From positions 186,001 to 250,000 of the forward strand of contig JACJYS010000002.1 in the NCBI GenBank assembly GCA_020635995.1: DNA of 64,000 nucleotides. Reading direction: 5' to 3'. The translations under genes were made by a program, and so were the position numbers. Source of the stretch: Chitinophagales bacterium. GTDB lineage: Bacteria > Bacteroidota > Bacteroidia > Chitinophagales > UBA8649. The notes below the pieces were generated by a model, which was given only the letters and a program-made list of their open reading frames with translations, searched no databases and was not told where the DNA came from. The stretch's first letter is position 1. Each line of letters opens with the position of its first letter. Below are positions 17,398-25,177 of the stretch, one piece after another.

Positions 17398-18282
17398 ATG
17401 GCAAATTTAAAAGAAGTAAGAGAACGTATAAGCTCGGTAATAACTACCCAGCAGATAACAAAAGCAATGAAATTAGTAGCCGCTTCAAAATTGAAAAAAG
17501 CTACGGATAACATTACTGCCATGCGTCCTTATTCTGATAAATTATTTAGTATTCTTGAAAATATTTTATCTAACGTAGATGTTGACTCATTAGATTTAGA
17601 TTTTGGTAAAGAAAGAGAAGTAAAAAATGTATTGATAGTTTTAGCTACTTCCGATAAAGGTTTGTGTGGAGGTTTTAATGCCAACCTTAACAAAAGAACT
17701 AAGGCTTTAATAAATGAAGAATATGCCAACTTAAAAGGTGGCAATATTACCATAGCTACAGTGGGCAAAAAAGGATATGACTTCTTTAAGAGTTTTGAGG
17801 GGGTAAAACTTGAAACAACTTACAGAAATTTATTTACCGATTTGAATTTTGAGCACGCCTCTAAAGCGGCAGAATACGCTATGAACTCATACTTAGATGG
17901 CACTTACGACAAAGTACACGTAGTGTATGCTAAATTTATAAATGCTGCAACGCAAGAGTACAATGTAGAGCAGTTTTTACCTATTGCTAAATTTGAAGCA
18001 AAAGAAGGCGATATGAATGTTGACTTTGAATTTGAGCCGGATAAAGCAGATTTAGTTAAAGAATTAGTACCTAAAATTTTAAAAACACAGTTTTACAGAT
18101 TTTTGTTAGACAACAATGCCTCAGAACATGGAGCACGTATGGTGGCAATGGACCAAGCTACAGAAAATGCCAACACCTTGCTTAACGATTTAAAATTATT
18201 GTACAACAGAGAACGTCAGGCGGCCATTACTACCGAGATATTAGAAATAGTAGGTGGTGCCGCAGCATTAGAAAATGGATAA
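17398..18282 (+). CDS. atpG: F0F1 ATP synthase subunit gamma
   Basis: A 294-residue central shaft subunit. The N-terminal helix has the conserved RERISSVITTQQITKAMKLV; the middle has SDKGLCGGFNANL; the C-terminal helix has NASEHGARMVAMDQATENA and ends RQAAITTEILEIVGGAAAL, all standard. It is the last gene of the operon: the catalytic beta (atpD) and epsilon (atpC) genes are not here, so they must be encoded elsewhere, as is usual in Bacteroidota. A terminator follows. Confidence 0.96.
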   Translation: MANLKEVRERISSVITTQQITKAMKLVAASKLKKATDNITAMRPYSDKLFSILENILSNVDVDSLDLDFGKEREVKNVLIVLATSDKGLCGGFNANLNKRTKALINEEYANLKGGNITIATVGKKGYDFFKSFEGVKLETTYRNLFTDLNFEHASKAAEYAMNSYLDGTYDKVHVVYAKFINAATQEYNVEQFLPIAKFEAKEGDMNVDFEFEPDKADLVKELVPKILKTQFYRFLLDNNASEHGARMVAMDQATENANTLLNDLKLLYNRERQAAITTEILEIVGGAAALENG

Positions 18283-18330
18283 TTTATTTAATGATTAATT
18301 CTTAGTAGTTAATTATTAATGGTGATATTG

Positions 18331-18368
18331 AAAACTCCGAATGCTTTAGTATTTGGAGTTTTTTTTGT
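18331..18368 (+). terminator. Terminator of the ATP synthase operon
   Basis: AAAACTCCGAAT (18331-18342) pairs with ATTTGGAGTTTT (18351-18362, one G-T pair) around an 8-base loop, followed by a run of T. Confidence 0.85.
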
Positions 18369-18698
18369 TATTTAGACTCTATAATTAAAGCTATAGAAAA
18401 AATAAAAGCTGTTTTAAGAGATTAAAGAAAAGCCAACTTATTATACTTTTTTATAAATTCTTTTCAGAAAAATTTGTTAATTATTAATAAATATTATTAA
18501 CTCAGCGCCTCATTGTCAACACAAATGCTTTAATCTATTTTAATGTTTTTTTGTAGAAAATGGTAAATGAGTTAGAGTAAAATATATTTAGTACATTTAT
18601 ACAACTTCCACACAAGCCGATATATGGAATATTAAAATATTACCTTAATGAAGTTAATTAAAGTGATAAATTAACCCAAAATAGTCTCTAACTTGGCA
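18369..18698. other. Non-coding stretch before the M16 duplication
   Basis: No credible ORF. Around 18575 ATGGTAAATGAGTTAGAG and TATATTTAGTACA resemble a decayed copy of the 81-bp repeat. Otherwise nothing is seen. Confidence 0.5.
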
Positions 18699-18810
18699 AA
18701 TTACAACAATTAACCATTAATAAGCTACCTTTGCAAACCTATGGAAAATGTAAAGGAATTTAAGTTAGCTAATGGACTAACTATTCTTATAGATGAAGAT
18801 GAAAATACGC
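18699..18810 (+). repeat. 112-bp direct repeat, left copy (M16 promoter plus 5' end)
   Basis: Identical base for base to 20576-20687 by hand comparison. It contains the TACCTTTG promoter box (18726-18733), the 7-base spacer, the ATG (18741) and the first 23 codons of the M16 peptidase gene. The two copies are 1877 bp apart. Confidence 0.9.
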
Positions 18811-18839
18811 TTTCCACCTTCATTGTTACGTGTAATTAG
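18741..18839 (+). pseudogene. Truncated 5' fragment of the M16 peptidase gene
   Basis: Starts exactly like the intact gene at 20618 (MENVKEFKLANGLTILIDED) with its own promoter, but after codon 23 the sequence departs and runs into a TAG at 18837, giving a 32-residue remnant that lacks the zinc site. It lies at the left end of the 1.9-kb insert. It could still be transcribed, and its promoter would point into the insert. Confidence 0.85.
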
Positions 18840-18922
18840 TCCCGATTGGAACACTTCAAGTGGTGGCAAGAGTATTTTAGTTCTAAATAATTTCTATATT
18901 TGTAAAATAAAAAAATAGTACA

Positions 18923-20303
18923 ATGAAAGAATTGCTTCTAATTTTGTTAGTTTTAATATCTACCCATTCTTATTGTCAAAACATTGAATTTCCCATTTCT
19001 ATCAATGAATATACTTCAGACAATTTAGAGCCCCTTGGCTCCAATAATGATGGATTTTATTTTTATAATTGGAAAAAAAGGTATGATTATTAAATCAGGT
19101 AGCGATAATAATGTTTCTGTTTCTGATGAAAATTTTTTCTAAAATCAAATATCCTCAACTACCTGAAAACGAAGTGCAATTCACAACTATTGATAACTAT
19201 ATTATTTTTATGTATACTGAATTATCAAAAAAAGCAATTCATTAATATTTGTCTTTTTTTAACACTAAAACAATGAAACCAGATGCTGAGAAAAGTAAAA
19301 TATATAGATTAAATGATGATTACCTCTTTTTATAAATGGAGTTCTAAACAATTTAGCCTTTCATTTAGTAATGGAATTACTCCAGCTAATCAATATGCAA
19401 TCTTAGAAATTAATGACAATAACTATCACCCATATGTGCATATATATTATTTGTCGGACAAAGGAGTGGAAGAAATTCCTATAAAAATAATGATTTGAGT
19501 AAAATGATATCTGAGGATGCAAAAAATGCTTATAATTTTTCTGTAAATAGTGACAATGAAATTATTTTTCTTACTAAGCGAAGAAAAAATCCAAATATGC
19601 CTTTCGGAAAGGATACTGCTAAACATGAGAATTACTTATGTAAAATAAATAACAAAGGAGAAACTAACATTAAAAAAATAGGAGAAACTCAAAGCAATAC
19701 TTTTTTAGATTTAGATCTGGGTAATAATAATATCCAATTAACGCAACTGCTCATAAAAGAAGCAAGTAGAAAAGAACCAATCAATGGAAAAAACAGGGAA
19801 CTTTCTATTATAAAATAATAGTAAATAGCTATGATAATAACTTTAATTTATTAAATAGTTACGAATATAATTTTGAAGAATTAAATTCTGATATTAAAGA
19901 TGAATTTTCCCTACAATCAATATCATATTTTAAAAATAAACTTTGTATTATTTTTAAAAGGAATTTTGATGAAACATATATTTCAACAGGTAATTCTGGG
20001 TATACTAAATACTGGCATGAAGGATACAATGTATTAATTATTGACGATAAAGGAAAGCTAATTAAAGAATATGAGTTAGATGCAGGAGCAAATGGAAAAG
20101 AAACATTTGAATATATAAGGTTTGGATCTGCTTTTATTGAAAACTGGGGTAAAAACGTCTATCTAATTGCCAATAAAAATTTAAGATTTTTTAAAGATGA
20201 ATATGGAAATGGAGAAGATAATTCAGAATTAGTATCATACAAGATAAATATGAATAACAATACATTAGAAGAAAAACTCTATTATCATACAAAAAAGGAC
20301 TAA
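18923..20303 (+). pseudogene. Broken gene for a secreted protein of unknown function
   Basis: Starts MKELLLILLVLISTHSYCQ, a good signal peptide, with an A-rich leader. Coding-like sequence then continues to a stop at 20301 but in changing frames: 18923-19093, about 19080-19142, about 19138-19245, 19313-19498, 19495-19818, and a long clean stretch about 19782-20303 (IIVNSYDNNFNLLNSYEYNF ... YHTKKD). At least five frame changes are needed to join about 450 residues, several at homopolymers such as the A run at 19073-19079 and the T run at 19133-19138. The 19498 break is restored by one added A, giving EEIPIKNNDLSKMISED. The protein is not recognised; the alternating short beta-strand pattern suggests a repeat/propeller-like fold, but this is weak. 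Neighbouring genes are intact, so real decay is more likely than poor sequence, though homopolymer errors cannot be excluded. Confidence 0.65.
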
Positions 20304-20474
20304 TTACCCGATTTTGCAACAACACATACAACTGCAAAAACAGCACGTTCTTTTTTTAATAATGTACAAAATAAAATTCCTTTTGTTCACAAGGAAAGAG
20401 ATAAAAAATTATCTCCTCCAAATCTTGAAAATAAAAATATTCCTTTCTTTTACAGCATAATTACACTTGAGTAA
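20304..20474. other. Short non-coding tail of the insert
   Basis: A 51-codon open stretch (20313-20474) reading TTHTTAKTARSFFN ... FFYSIITLE has no start codon and no recognisable family. It may be a further coding remnant brought in with the insert. Confidence 0.3.
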
Positions 20475-20555
20475 ATGGTAAATGCCGATAGAGCAATATA
20501 TTTAGTACAATAAGGCGTAGCCGATATTGGACTATTATATATTCCTAATCGGTAT
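20475..20555 (+). repeat. 81-bp palindromic repeat, copy 2
   Basis: About 76 of 81 bases match the copy at 4823-4903, with the same arms (CCGATAGAG ... CTAATCGGTAT). It lies 20 bases before the right-hand 112-bp direct repeat and so close to the edge of the insert. Confidence 0.75.
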
Positions 20556-20575
20556 TAGAGCCTTCTCAACTTATT

Positions 20576-20687
20576 AATTACAACAATTAACCATTAATAA
20601 GCTACCTTTGCAAACCTATGGAAAATGTAAAGGAATTTAAGTTAGCTAATGGACTAACTATTCTTATAGATGAAGATGAAAATACGC
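20576..20687 (+). repeat. 112-bp direct repeat, right copy
   Basis: Identical to 18699-18810; here it continues into the full-length M16 gene. It includes the TACCTTTG box at 20603-20610. Confidence 0.9.
20603..20610 (+). promoter_or_regulatory. -7 promoter box of the M16 peptidase operon
   Basis: TACCTTTG followed by CAAACCT and then the ATG at 20618. The 7-base distance predicts a leaderless or very short-leader transcript. The same box is duplicated at 18726-18733. Confidence 0.6.
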
Positions 20688-21862
20688 CTTTAGTTACGGT
20701 AAACTTACTGTACAAAGTGGGCTCTAAAAATGAAAGCGAAAGCAAAACGGGCTTTGCTCATTTGTTTGAACATTTTATGTTTGAAGGCTCTAAAAACATT
20801 AAACACTTTGACAGCCACCTACAAAAAGCCGGTGGTAGCAACAATGCATTTACTTCAAAAGATTTAACTAATTACTACGAAACTTTGCCGGCTACTAACA
20901 TAGAAACGGCTCTTTGGCTGGAAAGCGACAGAATGCTTGAACTTGATTTTAACCAAAAAAGTTTAGACACGCAAATTTCTGTAGTTTGCGAAGAATTTAA
21001 GCAAAACTACCTCAACAAACCTTATGGCGATGTGTGGTTTTTAATTTCAGAACTTTGTTATAAAGTACATCCTTACAAATGGCCAACTATTGGCAAAGAG
21101 TTGGCTCATATTCAAGCCATTACTTTGCAAGATACTAAAGACTTTTTCTATACTTATTATCGCCCTAATAATGCTATTTTAAGTATAGTAGGCGGAGTAA
21201 AAGCAGCAGAGTTACTACCCCAAATTGAAAAATGGTTTGGCGATATTCCTAAAGGAAAACCTATAAATAGAACGTTGCCTACAGAACCAAAACAAACAGC
21301 AGCTCGTTTTTTAGAAGTAGAAAGAGATGTACCTCAGTCGGTTTTATACAAAGCATACCATACCTGTAGTAGAACACATAAAGACTATTATACTGCCGAT
21401 GTGCTTACCGATATATTAGGCACAGGAGCATCTTCGCAGTTATACCAAAAGTTTATAGATGAAACTGACCTTTGTACTGAAATAGACTGCTTTATTAGTG
21501 GCACCGATGATGAAAATTTAATTGTAATAGAAGCCAAACCGGAAGATAATATTAGCTTGAAACAATTAGATGTGGCGTTAGAAGCATTTTTAGCAAAATT
21601 TGTAAACGAGAAGATTAAAGAAAGAGAATTGCAAAAAGTAGTAAACAAAACATGCAACTATATAGCCTTTTCTAATGAAACACATACAAACAAAGCATTT
21701 AATTTGGCTTATTTTAAAATGATAGATGCTATGCATTTGTATAATAATGAGCAAGAAACATATCAAAAAGTGAACACAAAAGATGTACAAAGAGTAGCTC
21801 AAGAAGTTTTTCGTGCTGAAAATTGTAGCACTTTATATTACCAAAAGAAAAATAATGAATAG
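20618..21862 (+). CDS. M16 family zinc peptidase (catalytic subunit)
   Basis: A 414-residue insulinase-family protease. It carries the inverted zinc motif HLFEH (in TGFAHLFEHFMFEGS, about residues 44-58) and the downstream glutamate region VVCEEFKQNYLNKPYGD. The C-terminal half has the usual second M16 fold with a TGASSQLYQKF segment. There is no signal peptide, so a cytoplasmic role, or an export route not visible here, is likely. It overlaps the next gene by 8 bases; that gene encodes an M16 protein without the zinc site, and the two should form a heterodimer in which only this subunit is catalytic. Its promoter and first 23 codons are duplicated upstream. Confidence 0.93.
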   Translation: MENVKEFKLANGLTILIDEDENTPLVTVNLLYKVGSKNESESKTGFAHLFEHFMFEGSKNIKHFDSHLQKAGGSNNAFTSKDLTNYYETLPATNIETALWLESDRMLELDFNQKSLDTQISVVCEEFKQNYLNKPYGDVWFLISELCYKVHPYKWPTIGKELAHIQAITLQDTKDFFYTYYRPNNAILSIVGGVKAAELLPQIEKWFGDIPKGKPINRTLPTEPKQTAARFLEVERDVPQSVLYKAYHTCSRTHKDYYTADVLTDILGTGASSQLYQKFIDETDLCTEIDCFISGTDDENLIVIEAKPEDNISLKQLDVALEAFLAKFVNEKIKERELQKVVNKTCNYIAFSNETHTNKAFNLAYFKMIDAMHLYNNEQETYQKVNTKDVQRVAQEVFRAENCSTLYYQKKNNE

Positions 21863-23120
21863 AACCATAGCTCCACATATATATTTGCCTAAGCATTTAG
21901 ATTTTATAAACATACATAAAGAAACCTTAGACAATAATTTTCCATTGTATGTAATTAGTGGCACAACTCAAAACATTTGCGAACTAAATATAATGTACCG
22001 AGCCGGACGATATTTTGAAAATAAAAAACTGTTGGCAAGTTTGTGTGCCGGTATGATGAAAAAAGGAACTTCGTCAAAAACGGCTTACCAAATAAACGAA
22101 AACTTTGATTTTTATGGTGCAACAGTAAAGTTTAGATCTAATATGTACACCGCTAAACTAAATTTATATTGCTTAAGCAATCAACTACCCGAAGTGCTAC
22201 CAAAATTAATAGAAGTATTAACAGAAGTTAGTTTTCCTGAAAAAGAAATTAAAAAAACAAAAGAAAAAATAAAACAAAATTTAGCTGTACAAAAGGATAA
22301 AAACAGCTACATTGCCAGCCTGCATTTCAACCAAGCTATTTTTGGAAAAGAAAGCACTTTTGGCTATTTTCCTAAAAGTGAAGATTTAAAAAATATAAAC
22401 CGACAAGACCTAAAAAACTTTCAAGAAGCACATTGGCAGCTCAATAGCGGTTCATTTGCCACAGTATCAGGAAACATTGGGCATAAAGAAATAAAATTAA
22501 TAAACCAATATTTAGGAAAACTTAAAGTAATTAATAAAACTAATGATAGCATTGAACTAAATCCTATTGAGGATAAAGAAATTTTTATTGATGCTAAAAA
22601 TAAACATCAAGCAGCATTAAGAGTGGGTATGCCCCTGTTTTCTTATCATCATAAAGATTATTATGATTTTAAAATACTAAATACTGTATTAGGTGGCTAT
22701 TTTGGTAGTAGATTAATGAGCAATATTAGAGAAGAAAAAGGCTATACTTACGGTATTTATTCTTTTTATACCGCAATAATGAACCAAGGGTATTTTTGTA
22801 TAGCAACAGATGTGGGCTCAGAATATAAAAATGCCACACTGCATGAAATAGAAAAGGAAATAAATCGTTTAAAAAATGAGCCTATAGGAAAAGAAGAGTT
22901 AGAAATGGTAAAAAATTATTTAGTAGGGCAACTAATGAAACGAGTAGATGGAGCTTTAAGTACTACTAAGACTTTGCAAAGTTTTCTTATTTTTGACAAT
23001 GATTTAGAAAAAATAAATGAATATTTAAAAATTATACACAGCATAACACCGGCTCGTTTGCAAGCTTTAGCCAATGAGTATTTAGATTATAAAAATATGT
23101 ATAAAGTAGTGGTTGGGTAA
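21855..23120 (+). CDS. M16 family peptidase-like protein (non-catalytic partner)
   Basis: A 421-residue M16-fold protein. Where the zinc motif should be it reads LLASLCAGMMKKGTSSKTAY, so HxxEH is absent; the C-terminal fold is well kept (NTVLGGYFGSRLMSNIREEK and GYTYGIYSFY, the R-Y substrate-binding region of M16 beta/alpha partners). This split of catalytic and substrate-binding subunits is typical of paired bacterial M16 genes. The start at 21855 overlaps the end of the first subunit's gene, suggesting translational coupling; a longer open frame from 21813 would begin inside that gene. The stop abuts the next ATG. Confidence 0.92.
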   Translation: MNRTIAPHIYLPKHLDFINIHKETLDNNFPLYVISGTTQNICELNIMYRAGRYFENKKLLASLCAGMMKKGTSSKTAYQINENFDFYGATVKFRSNMYTAKLNLYCLSNQLPEVLPKLIEVLTEVSFPEKEIKKTKEKIKQNLAVQKDKNSYIASLHFNQAIFGKESTFGYFPKSEDLKNINRQDLKNFQEAHWQLNSGSFATVSGNIGHKEIKLINQYLGKLKVINKTNDSIELNPIEDKEIFIDAKNKHQAALRVGMPLFSYHHKDYYDFKILNTVLGGYFGSRLMSNIREEKGYTYGIYSFYTAIMNQGYFCIATDVGSEYKNATLHEIEKEINRLKNEPIGKEELEMVKNYLVGQLMKRVDGALSTTKTLQSFLIFDNDLEKINEYLKIIHSITPARLQALANEYLDYKNMYKVVVG

Positions 23121-24890
23121 ATGAAAAAAGTAATACATCTAATAGCTTTAATTTTAACAATAAGTGTTTTTAATGCAAAAGCACAGGAAATACTATGTGT
23201 AGATGCCATTGGAGCCAGTGATTATTACATTTCATGGAGTCCGCCTGCTACGCCATGTGGTCCTTTTGTTAACTACGAAATTTGGGCAGCAAACGACCCC
23301 AATAATGCATTTACCCTAATAACTACTATAACTACAGCAACCCAAACAGATTATACCCACGTAAACGGAATAACCGTAGGTTCTCCTATTTACTACTATA
23401 TTGTTTTTAATTACAATTGCCCGGGACAGCCACCTTCCACCTCTCCTATTTCTACAAGCGATTTTGGCTCATACCAACCGGAAATAAGCAGTATAAATGT
23501 TACAAATAGTGGCATAGAAATTTGCTGGGAAGAAAGCACTTTCCCTCAAACTACAGCTTATGTGGTTTCTTATCTTTTGCCCAACGGCTTAGCACAACCT
23601 ATAGACACCGTTTATGGAATAACTAATACTTGTTATACCGACATAGTTTCAAATCCCAATGACGAAAATTTGCAATACACATTAATATATATGAATGGGT
23701 GTGGTAGTTTTTCGCAGTATAACGAAATTGGCTACCAACTTTTGCACGCCACTGCCGACCAGCAAGGTTGCAACCAACTTATAGAATACGAGTGGGGACA
23801 ATATACTAATCCTTATAATTTAGGTTATTATTATCAAATATTGGTAAATATAAATGGAAGTGCCGATACTTTAGTAAGCACACAGGCAGGCAACCAAAAT
23901 ATTTATAATCTCTTTGATTTTTTAGATGGCGATACCATAGCTATGCGTGTGGAAGTAATAGACAGCAATGGCGTACCACGTAGCAATAGCCCGTGGCGAT
24001 ATGATACCGCTCAAATAGTGCAGCCTCCTACAGAATTTTATATTTACCATTTAAGTGTAGTAAATGACACGCAAATAGATATTTCATTTTTTATAGATAA
24101 TAATGCAGAACTTAGAAATATGCAAATAGATACTAGTAAATATGGTAGCGATTTTGACTGGGTAGAGCGTTATGACAGGAGCGTTTTTGCCGGCTTAGGA
24201 AATATTTATCTGCCCGACACTACTTCTCCACCTTATGCCAGCAACTGGCGATATTATAGAATAACTGCCAATGATAGTTGTAATACCAACCACTACTCTA
24301 CCATAGGAAGAACCATTTTTGCAGAAGCCAAACTAAACGATTTCTTTAAAAATGAAGTATTATGGAATCCTTTTGAGCTTGAAGATGCCACGGTAAACAC
24401 GTACCGTTTATACCGAGATTATGGTGCAGGCATGCAATATGTAGAAAGTTTTTCGCCTTCTACCACAGATTTTTCTTACATAGATGATATAAGTGCTTAC
24501 TATGACCAATTAGGCAATTTTTGCTACAAAGTAGAAGCAGAATATACTTTTGAATATCCCGATGGAAGTACAGAAAATTTTGTGAGTTCTTCAAATGTGA
24601 GCTGTGTAGAAGAACGCCCCACCATATACATACCTAATGCCATAGTACCAAGTGGTACAAATAATGAATTTAAACCTTACATAGTTTTTGGCAACCCTAC
24701 CAACTATAAAATGCAAATTTTTAACCGCTGGGGAGCTTTAATTTTTGAAAGCAATGATGTAAACACAGGCTGGCAAGGTACTAATAATAGCAGTTTAGTT
24801 CCTTTAGGAGGCTACCCATACATTATTGAGTTTACCGCTTCTGACGGGCAAAAAATCAAGAAAAAAGGCATTGTTTCTGTTATTAGGTAA
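23121..24890 (+). CDS. Secreted protein with gliding-motility-type C-terminal domain (T9SS type B)
   Basis: A 589-residue surface protein. Signal peptide 1-21 (LIALILTISVFNAKAQ). Residues about 22-490 look like fibronectin type III/Ig modules (YYISWSPPATPCGPFVNYEI, GIEICWEE). The last 85 residues are the CHU_C type B T9SS tail: IYIPNAIVPSGTNNEFKPY, MQIFNRWGALIFES, GWQGTNNS, LGGYPYIIEF and KKGIVSVIR. The domain is named for gliding motility but is found in many secreted proteins, so motility itself is not implied. The ATG directly follows the M16 stop, making a three-gene operon with the peptidases. Confidence 0.9.
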   Translation: MKKVIHLIALILTISVFNAKAQEILCVDAIGASDYYISWSPPATPCGPFVNYEIWAANDPNNAFTLITTITTATQTDYTHVNGITVGSPIYYYIVFNYNCPGQPPSTSPISTSDFGSYQPEISSINVTNSGIEICWEESTFPQTTAYVVSYLLPNGLAQPIDTVYGITNTCYTDIVSNPNDENLQYTLIYMNGCGSFSQYNEIGYQLLHATADQQGCNQLIEYEWGQYTNPYNLGYYYQILVNINGSADTLVSTQAGNQNIYNLFDFLDGDTIAMRVEVIDSNGVPRSNSPWRYDTAQIVQPPTEFYIYHLSVVNDTQIDISFFIDNNAELRNMQIDTSKYGSDFDWVERYDRSVFAGLGNIYLPDTTSPPYASNWRYYRITANDSCNTNHYSTIGRTIFAEAKLNDFFKNEVLWNPFELEDATVNTYRLYRDYGAGMQYVESFSPSTTDFSYIDDISAYYDQLGNFCYKVEAEYTFEYPDGSTENFVSSSNVSCVEERPTIYIPNAIVPSGTNNEFKPYIVFGNPTNYKMQIFNRWGALIFESNDVNTGWQGTNNSSLVPLGGYPYIIEFTASDGQKIKKKGIVSVIR

Positions 24891-24953
24891 TGCCTAATTT
24901 TGTCCCAACGCTGACCACGATAAACTACCAAACCTGACAGTTGTAATAGTATT

Positions 24954-25098
24954 AAGATTGCTTCGCTCGTACCTCACTAGCAAAGACGTTCCTTTGTCTG
25001 GCGTACTCGTGCCACCACTTGGAGTGGTGGCACAAATACAGTACTTGCAAATACGTGCTCATGTTGGTTCGTCTTTGCGAACGGAGTGAAGCAATCTT
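24954..25098. repeat. Palindromic REP-like element, copy 1
   Basis: AAGATTGCTTCGCTCG ... CAAAGACG on the left pairs with CGTCTTTGCGAACGGAG ... AAGCAATCTT on the right. In its centre GTGCCACCACT (25009-25019) and AGTGGTGGCAC (25023-25033) form a perfect 11-bp stem with a TGG loop. A related element lies at 38783-38838, and both are preceded by AACCTGACAG. The 24891-25177 gap holds nothing else. It may work as a bidirectional terminator between the convergent genes. Confidence 0.75.
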
Positions 25099-25177
25099 CT
25101 CTATCTTATCATTCAAGGTGTTATAAGCTTGAATTTAATTTCAAAAAGTTCATAACGCCATTTAAAAATAGGTAATC

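Noticed and set aside
23121..24890. Evidence for gliding motility
   Set aside because: The C-terminal domain is only a T9SS type B sorting signal; no gld or spr motility gene is present.
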